From the NCBI GenBank assembly GCA_022510605.1, contig JAFLTB010000001.1:38808-79358 (forward strand): DNA of 40,551 nt. The letters run 5' to 3'. The position numbers and the translations under genes are program-made. This document shows, in pieces, positions 8,825-18,142 of the stretch. How positions within the stretch are numbered: position 1 is the first letter of the stretch; each line of letters opens with the position of its first letter. Under the pieces are notes generated by a model that saw only the letters and a list, made by a program, of their open reading frames with translations, ran no database searches and had not been told where the DNA came from. The DNA is from Lachnospiraceae bacterium. GTDB taxonomy: Bacteria; Bacillota; Clostridia; Lachnospirales; Lachnospiraceae.

Positions 8825-9001
8825 CTAAACAAACTGGTTGGTTATTTCATCGTACTGGTAATCAACGGAGGAAAGGGTGGAACGCAGCTCCTCTTCATTG
8901 ATTTCATAGGTAAGACAAAACTCCTCCAGTGTTGCAAAATGGTCCCGTAATTTTGTGTTTACGTAACTAACTAAAATAATAGGGTCATGCGGTATGTCCA
9001 A
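8825..9001 (-). CDS. DUF4250 domain protein, 58 residues, TTG start
   Basis: A small gene starting at TTG 9001 with GGAGGTG six bases upstream. The translation begins MDIPHDPIILVSYVNTKLRD, matching the DUF4250 pattern of P-x-D-P-x-x-L-x-S-x-x-N-T-K-L-R-D. Acidic helical sequence follows, ending VDYQYDEITNQFV. The family is about 55-60 residues long in Clostridia and has no known function. The likely leftward promoter is at 9035-9064. The acetyltransferase follows at 24 bases. Recognition rests on memory of the family pattern. Confidence 0.85.
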   Translation of the reverse strand: MDIPHDPIILVSYVNTKLRDHFATLEEFCLTYEINEEELRSTLSSVDYQYDEITNQFV

Positions 9002-9019
9002 AAAAGCACCTCCATAATA
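8992..9019 (+). promoter_or_regulatory. Possible forespore sigma (SigG-like) promoter of the germination gene
   Basis: CATAATA at 9013-9019 fits the SigG -10 form. GTATG at 8992-8996 fits the -35 form, but the 16-base spacing is slightly short. It overlaps the DUF4250 start region. The target, a spore germination gene, makes forespore expression plausible; the call is weak. Confidence 0.3.
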
Positions 9020-9034
9020 TTGAAAACTAAAATC

Positions 9035-9064
9035 ATTTTACATAAAAAGGGGGTTTATTGTCAA
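9035..9064 (-). promoter_or_regulatory. Sigma-A-type promoter of DUF4250 and acetyltransferase
   Basis: Read leftward: TTGACA, an 18-base spacer, TAAAAT. It lies between the divergent DUF4250 and germination genes. Confidence 0.65.
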
Positions 9065-9109
9065 GCCTATCCTATAGGAAACAAATTTCTGAGGCTTAAG
9101 GAGGTACTT

Positions 9110-10534
9110 ATGGCTGAGAAATCCATATTTTCAGGAAATTTTGAACAAAATAAAGAGTACATTGATAATCTGCTTAACATAGATAAGAGCTTCGATGTAC
9201 TGTACCGGGTGGTGACAGTTGGTGGTAAGAAGGCTTGTTTTTACTTTATTGATGGTTTCTGTAAAGACGAAGTTATGGAGAAGATATTAGAATTTCTCTA
9301 TGTTATTGAACCAAAGGAAATGCCGGAAACGGCTCATGAATTTCTCAAGGAAAAACTGCCCTACGGGGAGATAGATCTGGTAAAGACGGAAAATGATTTT
9401 CTCCAGAGAATGCTTTCCGGCGTGCCGATGCTGTTGGTGGAGGGTTACACGGAAGCCCTGGCTATGGATTTTCGTACCTATCCGGCCCGGAGTGTGGATG
9501 AGCCGGAAAAGGATAAGGTAATGCGCGGCTCCCGGGATGGTTTTGTGGAGACTGTGGTATTCAATACGGCGCTGATTCGCCGCCGCATACGTTCCACGGA
9601 TTTGGTAATGGAGATGCACACCGTGGGAAAGAGCTCCCGGACAGATGTGGTCATCGCCTATATGGGAAACCGGGTGGAGAAAAAAATGTTAGAGGATATT
9701 CGTCAGAGGATTGACGCCATTCAGATTGATGCACTCTCCATGAACCAGCAGAGCCTGGCAGAGTGTCTCTATCAGCACAAGTGGTACAATCCTTTCCCGA
9801 AATTCAAATTTACAGAGCGCCCGGACACTACGGCGGCCAGCATTCTGGAGGGGAGCATTGCCATTCTTGTAGACAATTCCCCCGCCGCTATGGTTCTTCC
9901 CACATCGGTATTTGACATTGTGGAGGATGCGGATGATTACTATTTTCCGCCGGTTACCGGCACGTATCTGCGGTTATCGAGAATCATAATCAATGCCTTT
10001 GCGGTATTTTTAACCCCGCTGTTTCTTCTGTTGATTATGAACCCCCAATGGGTGCCGGAAAGCCTGGCATTCATCCAGATTAAAGAACCTGTCCACGTTC
10101 CGGTTTTTCTCCAGTTACTGCTTCTGGAATTTGCCATTGACGGGTTAAAGCTGGCCTCCCTGAATACCCCCAGCATGCTGAGCACCCCTCTCAGTGTGGT
10201 GGCGGGCATTGTTCTGGGGGACTACACTGTCAGCTCCGGCTGGTTCAATGCAGAAATCATGCTCTATATGGCCTTTGTGGCAGTGGCAAACTATACCCAG
10301 GTCAGCTTTGAACTTGGCTATGCCCTGAAATTTATGCGGCTTATGCTCCTCTGCCTGACAGCGGCCTTTGACGTCTGGGGCTTTGTGGGCGGCCTTGCTC
10401 TGGTGGTTATCTTTATCGTAACAAACCGCACCATGAGCGGAAAAAGTTATATCTACCCGATTATTCCTTTCAATGCCAGACAGTTTTTGCGCCGGTTCTG
10501 CCGGGTAAGCCTGCCAAGGTCGGAGGAGCAGTAG
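9110..10534 (+). CDS. spoVAF: GerA-family spore germination protein, SpoVAF-like
   Basis: A 474-residue protein. ATG 9110 has AAGGAGG at ideal spacing; upstream in-frame starts would overlap the DUF4250 promoter. The N-terminal half is soluble, with the family phrases RGSRDGFVETVVFNTALIRR and ILEGSIAILVDNSP. The C-terminal half holds four to five membrane helices from about residue 290 and ends in the cytoplasmic phrase YPIIPFNARQF. This is the GerAA/SpoVAF architecture of the spore inner-membrane germination apparatus. SpoVAF rather than a receptor A subunit is preferred because no gerB or gerC genes follow, although no spoVA genes are adjacent either. A terminator follows at 10576. Confidence 0.85.
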   Translation: MAEKSIFSGNFEQNKEYIDNLLNIDKSFDVLYRVVTVGGKKACFYFIDGFCKDEVMEKILEFLYVIEPKEMPETAHEFLKEKLPYGEIDLVKTENDFLQRMLSGVPMLLVEGYTEALAMDFRTYPARSVDEPEKDKVMRGSRDGFVETVVFNTALIRRRIRSTDLVMEMHTVGKSSRTDVVIAYMGNRVEKKMLEDIRQRIDAIQIDALSMNQQSLAECLYQHKWYNPFPKFKFTERPDTTAASILEGSIAILVDNSPAAMVLPTSVFDIVEDADDYYFPPVTGTYLRLSRIIINAFAVFLTPLFLLLIMNPQWVPESLAFIQIKEPVHVPVFLQLLLLEFAIDGLKLASLNTPSMLSTPLSVVAGIVLGDYTVSSGWFNAEIMLYMAFVAVANYTQVSFELGYALKFMRLMLLCLTAAFDVWGFVGGLALVVIFIVTNRTMSGKSYIYPIIPFNARQFLRRFCRVSLPRSEEQ

Positions 10535-10575
10535 GCGACATTTTTCATCTTATAGTAAAGTTCTCTTGTGCAGAT

Positions 10576-10603
10576 GGGGCGCGTTTCTCAGCCGCCCCTT
10601 TTT
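10576..10603 (+). terminator. Terminator after the germination gene
   Basis: GGGGCG pairs with CGCCCC around an 11-base loop and is followed by five T. Confidence 0.75.
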
Positions 10604-10641
10604 CATGGCGTCTCCCGGCAAATTGAAAGTTATTGTCATAA

Positions 10642-10670
10642 TTGAAAATTTTTATTCCATATGATATACT
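10642..10670 (+). promoter_or_regulatory. Sigma-A-type promoter of the serpin gene
   Basis: TTGAAA, a 17-base spacer, TATACT. It lies 55 bases before the serpin ATG. Confidence 0.7.
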
Positions 10671-10724
10671 TTTTTATTATGTATCTGGATGATATATAGT
10701 TTATCAGTCAAGGGAGGGTTATAA

Positions 10725-12236
10725 ATGAAAAAAAAGGGAGTTCAATTATTAGCAGGTATTATGGCCTGTGCTCTGCTTGTGGGGAGTATGCCGGCAGGTA
10801 CAGCGGAGGCCGCCAATGTGCCGAAGCTGAAATCAAAAAAACTTACGATTACAAAAGGGAAATCCAAAACCATTAAGGTAAAAGGCAAGCGAATCAAGTC
10901 GAAGAAATTTAAGACAAGTAAAAAATCCATTGCTACCGTGTCAAAGAAGGGCAAGGTAAAAGCCAAAAAGGTTGGGACGTGTAAAATCAAGATTACAGTG
11001 AAGTACCGCAAGACAAAAAAAGCAAAGAAATTGTCTACTAAAAAACTGACCTGTAAAGTCAAAGTAGTAGAACAGGAAATGTTCCGGCCAAGTTCCCTGG
11101 CGATATCGGATAATTTTGCCAAACAGGCAGCGGACACTTCCGTTAAATTGACACGGATTAATGCGGAAAAACCTGTGCAGGACAAGGGAAATGTACTGAT
11201 TTCACCGGAATCGGTTCTCACCGCCATGGCTATGGTTATTAACGGAGCTGGTGGGGATACTTTAACAGAATTGCAGAAAGCTCTGTATGGTGACATCAAT
11301 GTGGCAGATTTTAACAAGAATATGTCTGCCTACAATGATTATCTGGTATTATCTAAGGATGTGCAGTTCCATATGGCGAACTCCATCTGGATTAAGGATA
11401 AGAAAGAGGAAGTTACGATAAAGAAGAGTTTTCTGGATACCAATGAAAAATATTATCATTCACAGGCCTATACAGAGCCGTTTAATGCGGATACGGTAGG
11501 AAAGATAAATAAGTGGGTCAAGGAAAATACGAAGAATATGATACCGAGTATCATAAGCAATATTCCTGAAGATACCAGGATGTATCTCATCAATGCCCTG
11601 GCCTTTGAGGGCCGCTGGAATACACAGTACAGCAGTTATCAGGTGCAGAAAGATACCTTTACCGATGCGAATGGTACAAAGCAGACCGTCAATATGTTAA
11701 ACAGCACAGAGTACTCCTATTTGAAGGATGAAAAGGCCACCGGTGTAATGAAAAACTATGAAGGCGGAACCTATGCCTTTGTGGGAATTTTGCCAAACGA
11801 GGGAGTGTCGGTATCCGATTACCTTAAGGTTATGACCGGCGAGTCCTTTGTGAAGCTTCTGGGGTCAGAGGAACACCAGCGGGTACTGACAAAGATACCG
11901 GAGTTTTCCTATGATTATACAACCAATATGGTGGAGACCATGAAAGCCATGGGTATTGAAAAAGCATTTACCAATGGGGCGGATTTCAGTAATATGGGAA
12001 CGACAAAGGAAGGCATTCTTAAAATAGATGATATACTGCATAAGACGCATATCGAGCTGGACCGTTATGGGACGAAGGCGGCGGCTGTTACAAGCATTAG
12101 CATGAAAGCTGGTTCCGCAGCACCGTCGGAAGATAAACCGAAAGAAGTCTATCTGAACCGCCCATTTATCTATGCGATTGTGGAGACCAGTAAAAATCTC
12201 CCAATCTTTATGGGCGTAGTGAACAGCGTTAAATAA
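10725..12236 (+). CDS. Secreted serpin with N-terminal Lys-rich BIG2-like domain
   Basis: A 503-residue secreted protease inhibitor. The signal peptide covers about 1-30 (AEA-A). Residues 33-115 are a very lysine-rich bacterial Ig-like (BIG2-type) module with the pattern SKKLTITKGKSKTIKV, perhaps for wall binding. The serpin fold follows from about 121: NVLISPESVLTAMAMVINGA matches the serpin helix B region, and LNRPFIYAIVE and FMGVVNSV match the conserved C-terminus. The reactive-loop hinge GTKAAAVT (449-456) has small residues, as in inhibitory serpins. Counting from P15 = G449 puts P1 near G463, in SMKAGSAA, so an elastase- or subtilisin-like target is possible. It has its own promoter. 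Similar gut Firmicute serpins (siropins) are known. Confidence 0.93.
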   Translation: MKKKGVQLLAGIMACALLVGSMPAGTAEAANVPKLKSKKLTITKGKSKTIKVKGKRIKSKKFKTSKKSIATVSKKGKVKAKKVGTCKIKITVKYRKTKKAKKLSTKKLTCKVKVVEQEMFRPSSLAISDNFAKQAADTSVKLTRINAEKPVQDKGNVLISPESVLTAMAMVINGAGGDTLTELQKALYGDINVADFNKNMSAYNDYLVLSKDVQFHMANSIWIKDKKEEVTIKKSFLDTNEKYYHSQAYTEPFNADTVGKINKWVKENTKNMIPSIISNIPEDTRMYLINALAFEGRWNTQYSSYQVQKDTFTDANGTKQTVNMLNSTEYSYLKDEKATGVMKNYEGGTYAFVGILPNEGVSVSDYLKVMTGESFVKLLGSEEHQRVLTKIPEFSYDYTTNMVETMKAMGIEKAFTNGADFSNMGTTKEGILKIDDILHKTHIELDRYGTKAAAVTSISMKAGSAAPSEDKPKEVYLNRPFIYAIVETSKNLPIFMGVVNSVK

Positions 12237-12253
12237 TATTTCGGCATAAAAAG

Positions 12254-13117
12254 TCAGATTTTTTGCAAAATTTCAGCAATTTCTTCTTTATAAGGAGGCG
12301 TCGATTTTTTCGGATTATCAGTATCCTTAATATACGGCGTCTCCAGAATTTTTGGCACCTGTTCAAAACGGGAATCGCGGATAATCTGCATCAGTGCTTC
12401 CGCGCCGATGGCCCCTTTGCCAAAATTCTCATGGCGGTCTTTGTGGGCGCCCTGTTCATTTTTGCTGTCATTGATATGGAAGGCGGCGATTTGGTTCAGA
12501 CCGATGATGCGGTCAAACTCTGCCATCACAGAATCGTAATCATGGACAATGTCGTAACCCGCATCGTGGACATGACAGGTATCAAAGCAGACCCGAAGCT
12601 TTTCCGGGTACTGACAGCCATCGTAAATAGCTTTTAGCTCCTCAAAGCACCGGCCGATTTCACTTCCCTTTCCGGCCATGGTTTCCAGTGCGATTTTCAC
12701 CGGGGTATCGGCATTCAGGACTTCATTAAGTCCCTTGACAATCTGTGAGATACCGGCTTCCACGCCGGCTCCCACATGCGAGCCGGGATGAAGCACCAGT
12801 ATTTCTGCCCCCATAGCCGCCGTGCGCTCGATTTCTTTGGCAAGAAATTCGGTGGCAAGCTCATAGGTCTCCGGTTTTATCGTATTTGCCAGATTGATAA
12901 TATAAGGAGCATGGACAATAAAATTCGCCATGCCATGTTCTTTCATAAGTTCCCGTGCTACGTCAATATTCAATTCCGATATTTCCTTGCGGCGCGTATT
13001 CTGTGGTGCGCCGGTATATACCATGAAGGTGTTGGCGCCATAGGAGATGGCCTCCTTCACCGAGTTTACCAACATTTCTTTTCCGCTCATTCCCACATGG
13101 GATCCGATTAACAGCAT
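12254..13117 (-). CDS. nfo: Endonuclease IV (AP endonuclease)
   Basis: A 287-residue base-excision repair enzyme that cuts 5' of abasic sites. All nine metal ligands of the E. coli enzyme have visible counterparts: H69, H110, E145, D179, H182, H214, D227, H229 and E259, within [56 protein letters not shown] and ILETPYIK. The start is ATG 13117 with GGGAGGAG at 6 bases. A longer open frame to 13627 overlaps metG and its promoter and is not used. It is divergent from metG and convergent with the serpin gene (17 bases apart). Confidence 0.97.
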   Translation of the reverse strand: MLLIGSHVGMSGKEMLVNSVKEAISYGANTFMVYTGAPQNTRRKEISELNIDVARELMKEHGMANFIVHAPYIINLANTIKPETYELATEFLAKEIERTAAMGAEILVLHPGSHVGAGVEAGISQIVKGLNEVLNADTPVKIALETMAGKGSEIGRCFEELKAIYDGCQYPEKLRVCFDTCHVHDAGYDIVHDYDSVMAEFDRIIGLNQIAAFHINDSKNEQGAHKDRHENFGKGAIGAEALMQIIRDSRFEQVPKILETPYIKDTDNPKKSTPPYKEEIAEILQKI

Positions 13118-13171
13118 AGGGTTCTCCTCCCAAAAGTTATTTAGCACTGTGCACTGGCACGTTGCTCTTAT

Positions 13172-13200
13172 AGTGTAACGGATTTTTGAAAAAAAGACAA
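13172..13200 (-). promoter_or_regulatory. Sigma-A-type promoter of nfo
   Basis: Read leftward: TTGTCT, a 17-base spacer, TACACT, 55 bases before the nfo ATG. Confidence 0.65.
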
Positions 13201-13223
13201 TAAATAAAAACCGGGCATTTTGC

Positions 13224-13252
13224 TTGACATCTTCAGACATTTTACCTACAAT
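13224..13252 (+). promoter_or_regulatory. Sigma-A-type promoter of the metG operon
   Basis: TTGACA, a 17-base spacer, TACAAT. The leader to metG is about 65 bases, too short for a T-box. Confidence 0.8.
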
Positions 13253-13324
13253 AAGAACTAATCGGAAAATTAAGGGAAATCGGGCATTTCGATACCCTTT
13301 GTCGTATTGGAGGTATATAATATC

Positions 13325-15298
13325 ATGAGTAAAAAACCCTACTATTTGACAACAGCGATTGCTTACACGTCCGGTAAGCCACATATTGGTAATACCTATG
13401 AAATCGTGCTGGCAGATGCCATCGTGCGCTACAAGAGATTTCAGGGATATGATGTCCGTTTCCAGACAGGTACGGATGAGCACGGACAGAAAATCGAACT
13501 GAAGGCAGAGGAAGCCGGCATTACCCCCAAACAGTTTGTGGATGATGTGTCCACCGAGATTAAGAGAATCTGGGATCTCATGAACACGTCTTATGATAAA
13601 TTTATCCGCACAACGGATGCGGACCACGAAGCGCAGGTTCAGAAAATGTTCAAAAAGCTCTACGAGCAGGGCGATATTTACAAAGGGTTTTATGAGGGTA
13701 TGTACTGTACTCCCTGTGAGTCATTTTTCACATCCTCCCAGCTTGTGGACGGCAAGTGTCCGGACTGCGGACGCGAGTGCCAGCCGGCAAAGGAGGAGGC
13801 CTATTTTCTGAAACTTAGCAAATATCAGGACCGTCTGATGAAGCACATTGAAGAGCATCCGGATTTTATCCAGCCGGAGTCCCGCAAGAACGAAATGGTG
13901 AATAACTTCTTAAAGCCGGGCCTGCAGGACTTATGTGTGTCGCGTACAAGCTTTACCTGGGGCATTCCCGTTGATTTTGACCCGGGACATATTGTATACG
14001 TGTGGCTGGATGCGTTGAGCAACTATATTACGGGTCTCGGTTTCGATACGGAGGGGAACCATGGGGAACTGTATGAGAGATTCTGGCCGGCAGACCTGCA
14101 TCTGATTGGCAAGGATATTCTTCGTTTCCATACGATATATTGGCCGATTATGCTGATGGCATTAGGGCTGCCTCTGCCGAAGCAGGTATTTGGACATCCG
14201 TGGTTATTGCAGGGGGACGGCAAGATGAGCAAGAGCAAGGGCAATGTCATTTATGCCGATGACCTGGCAGATATTTTTGGTGTGGATGCGGTTCGTTACT
14301 TTGTGCTGCATGAGATGCCATTTGAAAACGACGGTGTAGTGAGCTGGGAGCTTATGGTAGAGCGCATGAACTCAGACCTTGCCAATGTACTTGGCAACCT
14401 TGTAAACCGTACCATTTCCATGAGCAATAAATATCTTGGCGGCGTATTGGAGGATAAAGGTGTTACAGAACCGGTGGATGATGATCTGAAGGAAAAAGTG
14501 CTGGCTGTGCCAAAGACCGTCAGTGAGAAGATGGACAAATTGCGTGTGGCAGATGCCATCACGGAGATTTTTGGCCTCTTCAAACGCTGCAACAAATATA
14601 TTGATGAAACAGAACCCTGGATTCTTGGTAAGGATGAGGCAAAGAAAGACCGCCTTTCCACTGTGCTCTACAATCTGGTTGAGAGTATTACCATCGGCGC
14701 CAGCTTACTGGAGGCATTTATGCCGGAGACCACCGAAAAGATTCTGACACAGTTAAATACCACGAAGCGCACCGAGGAGGAGATGGATGCCTTCGGCAAA
14801 TATGTATCGGGTACTAAGGTGACAGATACGCCGGAAATTCTCTTTATGCGTCTGGATTCAAAGGAGGTTCTTGCAAAAGCGGAGGAAATCAAAGAGAAAC
14901 AGATTGCAGAGGCGAAGGCCTCCGGCGAGTTTGTAGAAGAGAATGAGGATGTCATGGATGTTGAAGCAAAGCCGGAGATATCCTTTGACGACTTTATGAA
15001 GATGCAATTTCAGGTGGGTGAGATTCTTTCCTGTGAGGCAGTGGAAAAATCGAAGAAGCTTCTGTGCAGCCAGGTGCGTGTGGGCAGCCAGGTAAAGCAG
15101 ATTGTATCGGGTATTCGTAAATACTATACACCGGAGGAAATGGTCGGCAAGAAAGTAATGGTTCTTGTCAACCTGAAGCCGGCGAAGCTTGCCGGAGTTC
15201 TATCGGAGGGCATGCTTCTGTGCGCAGAAGATGCAGAGGGCAATTTAAGCCTGATGACTCCTGAGAAACCGATGCCGGCAGGGGCTGAAATCTGTTAA
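13325..15298 (+). CDS. metG: Methionyl-tRNA synthetase
   Basis: A 657-residue enzyme charging tRNA-Met. The HIGH-type motif is PHIGN (19-23) and KMSKS is at 300-304. The zinc knuckle has CxxC pairs at C128/C131 and C145/C148. The C-terminal 100 residues are an EMAP-like tRNA-binding/dimerisation domain ([14 protein letters not shown], ending [14 protein letters not shown]). ATG 13325 has GGAGG 11 bases upstream; a TTG six codons earlier overlaps the SD. It heads the operon metG-tatD-rsmA-S1 protein, an order reminiscent of Bacillus metS-yabD-ksgA. Confidence 0.98.
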   Translation: MSKKPYYLTTAIAYTSGKPHIGNTYEIVLADAIVRYKRFQGYDVRFQTGTDEHGQKIELKAEEAGITPKQFVDDVSTEIKRIWDLMNTSYDKFIRTTDADHEAQVQKMFKKLYEQGDIYKGFYEGMYCTPCESFFTSSQLVDGKCPDCGRECQPAKEEAYFLKLSKYQDRLMKHIEEHPDFIQPESRKNEMVNNFLKPGLQDLCVSRTSFTWGIPVDFDPGHIVYVWLDALSNYITGLGFDTEGNHGELYERFWPADLHLIGKDILRFHTIYWPIMLMALGLPLPKQVFGHPWLLQGDGKMSKSKGNVIYADDLADIFGVDAVRYFVLHEMPFENDGVVSWELMVERMNSDLANVLGNLVNRTISMSNKYLGGVLEDKGVTEPVDDDLKEKVLAVPKTVSEKMDKLRVADAITEIFGLFKRCNKYIDETEPWILGKDEAKKDRLSTVLYNLVESITIGASLLEAFMPETTEKILTQLNTTKRTEEEMDAFGKYVSGTKVTDTPEILFMRLDSKEVLAKAEEIKEKQIAEAKASGEFVEENEDVMDVEAKPEISFDDFMKMQFQVGEILSCEAVEKSKKLLCSQVRVGSQVKQIVSGIRKYYTPEEMVGKKVMVLVNLKPAKLAGVLSEGMLLCAEDAEGNLSLMTPEKPMPAGAEIC

Positions 15299-15315
15299 GG
15301 GAATGGCGAGGAACA

Positions 15316-16095
15316 ATGAAGAACAATCGGATTTTTGATACCCACAGCCATTACGACGACGAGGCCTTTGACAGAGACCGGGAAGAACTTCTGACGGGTC
15401 TGGCCGGAAAGGGAGTGAGGTGGCTTGTCAATGTAGGGGCCGATATGGAGACCAGCAGACAGGCCCTTGGGCTGGCAGAGCAGTATGAATTTATTTATGC
15501 CGCTTTGGGGGTGCATCCCAGCGAGGTGGAGGGACTGACAGAGACGGACATGGACTGGATTCGGGAGAACTGCCGCCGGGAAAAAGTAGTGGCGGTGGGA
15601 GAAATCGGCCTGGACTATCACTGGCCCACTCCGGAGCCGGAGGTGCAGCGACAATGGTTTATCCGGCAGATTGGACTGGCTAGGGAAGTACATCTGCCGA
15701 TTATTGTCCACAGCCGGGATGCGGCGGCGGAGACCATGGAAATCATAAAAAAGGAAAAGGCCCATGAGTGCGGCGGCGTCATCCACTGCTATTCCTATTC
15801 CCCGGAGATGGCGAAAGAATATGTGGACATGGGATTTTATATCGGCATTGGCGGTGTAGTGACCTTCAAAAACGCAAAGAAGCTGGTGCGCACGGTGGAG
15901 GAAATTCCCATGGAGCGCATAGTACTGGAAACGGACTGCCCTTATATGGCGCCGGAGCCAAACAGAGGACGGCGCAATGATTCCTCTCAGTTGATTCATG
16001 TGGCAGAGAAAATTGGAGAGCTGAGGGGGATGGAAGCACAGGAGGTTATCCGCATTACTGCCGAAAATGCAAAGGCCTTATACCGGCTGGCATAA
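15316..16095 (+). CDS. tatD: TatD-family metal-dependent deoxyribonuclease
   Basis: A 259-residue TIM-barrel hydrolase. The metal ligands are visible: H10 and H12 (DTHSHYD), E96 (VGEIGLDYH), H132 (VHSRDA), H157 (IHCYSY) and D207 (ETDCPY). TatD proteins are 3'-5' DNases with proposed roles in repair and RNA quality control. It follows metG by 17 bases and its end is close to rsmA, so it is clearly in the same operon. YabD has the same position in Bacillus. Confidence 0.95.
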   Translation: MKNNRIFDTHSHYDDEAFDRDREELLTGLAGKGVRWLVNVGADMETSRQALGLAEQYEFIYAALGVHPSEVEGLTETDMDWIRENCRREKVVAVGEIGLDYHWPTPEPEVQRQWFIRQIGLAREVHLPIIVHSRDAAAETMEIIKKEKAHECGGVIHCYSYSPEMAKEYVDMGFYIGIGGVVTFKNAKKLVRTVEEIPMERIVLETDCPYMAPEPNRGRRNDSSQLIHVAEKIGELRGMEAQEVIRITAENAKALYRLA

Positions 16096-16120
16096 GCAGC
16101 CAGAGAGAGAGGAATGGAAT

Positions 16121-16990
16121 TTGGCAAGACTGGGAAATCCGCAGGAAACCATACGGGTTCTGCAAAAGCATGATTTTCATTTTCAAAAAAAATTCGGACA
16201 AAATTTTCTCATTGACCCACGGGTATTAGATAAAATTGTAGAGGCGGCCCAGGTGGGAGGAGAGGACTTTGTGCTGGAGATTGGGCCGGGAATTGGAACC
16301 ATGACCCAGTGTCTTGGAGAGCACGCCCGCCAGGTGCTGGCGGTGGAGATTGACAAAAATCTGATTCCCATATTACAGGAGACGCTGGCGGGCTATGACA
16401 ATGTGGAGATTCGCCAGGGCGATATTTTGAAGCAGGACATTCAGGCCATTGCCGACCGGTATAACGGGGGAAGACCTATCAAAGTAGTGGCAAATCTGCC
16501 CTACTATATCACCACCCCTATTATTATGAGTTTGTTTGAGAGCCGTGTCCCCCTTGCCAATGTAACGGTGATGGTGCAGAAGGAAGTGGCGGAACGGATG
16601 AAGGCCCTGCCGGGAACAAAGGAGTGCGGCGCTTTGTCCCTGGCGGTTCAGTATTATGCAAAGCCCTATCTGGCGGCCAATGTCCCACCCAACTGTTTTA
16701 TGCCAAGACCCAGGGTAGGAAGCGCCGTGATTCGTCTGGACTGCCTTGCGCAGACGCCGGTGGAGGTAGAGGACGAGAGGCTGATGTTCCGGCTGATTCG
16801 CGCCTCCTTTAACCAAAGGCGCAAAACTCTGCAAAATGGTCTGTCTAACAGCGGGGAACTGGATTTTTCCAAAGAAGAAATCCGGCAGGCCATAGAGAAC
16901 ACCGGATTACCGTCTGTGGTGCGGGGAGAGACTCTGGGACTGAAAGAGTTTGCCGCACTGGCGGATGAACTGGTAAAGGTACGCCGGTAG
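16121..16990 (+). CDS. rsmA: 16S rRNA (adenine1518-N6/adenine1519-N6) dimethyltransferase
   Basis: A 289-residue KsgA protein that dimethylates two adjacent adenines near the 3' end of 16S rRNA. Motifs: KKFGQNFLID (23-32), the SAM-binding VLEIGPGIGTMTQ (51-63) and catalytic NLPYYITTP (125-133). TTG 16121 is chosen because AGAGAGAGGAA lies just upstream and the protein then begins MARLGNPQETI, a normal family length. An upstream ATG at 16067 would overlap tatD by 29 bases and lacks an SD. Confidence 0.95.
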   Translation: MARLGNPQETIRVLQKHDFHFQKKFGQNFLIDPRVLDKIVEAAQVGGEDFVLEIGPGIGTMTQCLGEHARQVLAVEIDKNLIPILQETLAGYDNVEIRQGDILKQDIQAIADRYNGGRPIKVVANLPYYITTPIIMSLFESRVPLANVTVMVQKEVAERMKALPGTKECGALSLAVQYYAKPYLAANVPPNCFMPRPRVGSAVIRLDCLAQTPVEVEDERLMFRLIRASFNQRRKTLQNGLSNSGELDFSKEEIRQAIENTGLPSVVRGETLGLKEFAALADELVKVRR

Positions 16991-17047
16991 TGAAAAATAT
17001 AAAGAATAAAAAATGAAATAAGAAAGTTGGAAAGGATGGATATAACC

Positions 17048-17971
17048 ATGAGTGATGAGATAAAGATGGAAAGCATGGCGGATTTTGAAGAGGAGATTAA
17101 CGCTTCATTCCGCCGGTTTAATGCAGGAGATAAAGTGACAGGGACTGTAGTCAGTGTGGAGGAGGAAGAAGTGATTCTGGATTTGCACTCCTATTCCCAG
17201 GGTGTGATTCCGGCAGGGGAGTACAGCGACGACCCGGCCTTTCATGCCATGGATGAAATCCGCACCGGAGATACGCTGACCGCCGTTGTCATAGACGGTG
17301 ATGATGGACAGGGCCGGGTACTTTTGTCACTGAAAGAGGCGAAAGAAGATGAGGCCTGGCAGAAAATGGTGCAGGCACTGGAGGCTCGAACCGTATTTAC
17401 GGTGAAGGTGCTGACCAGTGTCAATGCCGGCGTGGTTGCCTTTCTGGAGGGAATCCGGGGCTTTATTCCCGCTTCCCAGCTGGCACTTGAGTATGTGGAG
17501 GATGTGGATTCCTTTGTGGGGGAGAAACTGGATGTGATTGTCATTACGGCAGAGCCGGAGAAAAAACGTCTGGTACTTTCGGCAAAGGAAGTGGCAAAGG
17601 AGCGGGCCGCCAGAGAGCAGGAGGCCAGGTTGAACGCTTTGCAAAAGGGCTTTATCACCGAGGGAGTCATTGAGCGTATTGAATCCTATGGCTGCTTTGT
17701 CAATATTGGAGACGGGCTGACGGGGTTAGTACACATTTCCCAGATTTGCAATAAATTTTTAAAGTCCCCGAATGAGGTAGTGAAGCTGGGGCAGAAGGTA
17801 AAGGTGAAGGTGCTGGCAGTGGAGGAAGGGAAAATCCGTCTGAGCATGAAGGAGGCAGAGGATATTGCGCCGGAGGTAGAGGTGGAGGAAGAGGTCTCCA
17901 TGGAGTATCATGATGAGGAGGCCACCACTTCACTGGCAGGACTGCTGGCGGGAATTAAAATTGACGAGTAA
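17048..17971 (+). CDS. S1 RNA-binding domain protein (three S1 repeats)
   Basis: A 307-residue protein with three S1 OB-folds: about 18-95 (FNAGDKVTGTVVSVEEEEVI), 110-185 (IRGFIPASQL) and 200-275 (YGCFVNIGDGLTGLVHISQI, ending VEEGKIRLSMKEAED). It resembles a short ribosomal protein S1 and probably binds mRNA or 30S subunits. Many Clostridia carry such 3-4-domain S1 proteins in place of the six-domain form. ATG 17048 has a GGAAAGGAT SD. The acidic C-terminus ends IKIDE; its last codons lie inside the first unit of a 16-bp tandem repeat. It is the fourth gene of the metG operon. Confidence 0.88.
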   Translation: MSDEIKMESMADFEEEINASFRRFNAGDKVTGTVVSVEEEEVILDLHSYSQGVIPAGEYSDDPAFHAMDEIRTGDTLTAVVIDGDDGQGRVLLSLKEAKEDEAWQKMVQALEARTVFTVKVLTSVNAGVVAFLEGIRGFIPASQLALEYVEDVDSFVGEKLDVIVITAEPEKKRLVLSAKEVAKERAAREQEARLNALQKGFITEGVIERIESYGCFVNIGDGLTGLVHISQICNKFLKSPNEVVKLGQKVKVKVLAVEEGKIRLSMKEAEDIAPEVEVEEEVSMEYHDEEATTSLAGLLAGIKIDE

Positions 17972-18020
17972 TAAAATTGATGGGCAGCAGGATTGACGGG
18001 CAGTAAAATTGACGAGCAGC
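17957..18020 (+). repeat. Four tandem 16-bp repeats across the S1 gene 3' end
   Basis: Units at 17957, 17973, 17989 and 18005 follow the pattern A(A/G)(A/G)ATTGA(C/T)G(A/G)G(C/T)A(A/G)(T/C). Units 1 and 4 (AAAATTGACGAGTAAT and AAAATTGACGAGCAGC) are closest. The first unit contains the last sense codons and stop of the S1 gene, so the array probably grew from the gene end. The rest of the gap to 18142 shows nothing definite. Confidence 0.85.
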
Positions 18021-18142
18021 CTCTCTATTCAGGCTCCGGGCCTGCGCATAACTGGTTTTTGCCGGCATAAACTGGTAATAAGAAAAGTTTTCCAGATGCG
18101 CCGGAACGTTTTGGCAAAGGCGCCCTGGGATGGAGGGAAAAT

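Noticed and set aside
8987-9109. 41-residue upstream extension of the germination protein
   Set aside because: It overlaps the DUF4250 start and promoter and lacks an SD, whereas ATG 9110 follows AAGGAGG.
13253-13324. T-box leader before metG
   Set aside because: Only about 65 transcribed bases precede the start, and no T-box sequence or terminator hairpin is present.
13118-13627. Long N-terminal extension of the nfo reading frame (about 170 extra residues)
   Set aside because: It overlaps the metG start and both divergent promoters, does not resemble endonuclease IV, and ATG 13117 has an excellent SD and normal family length.
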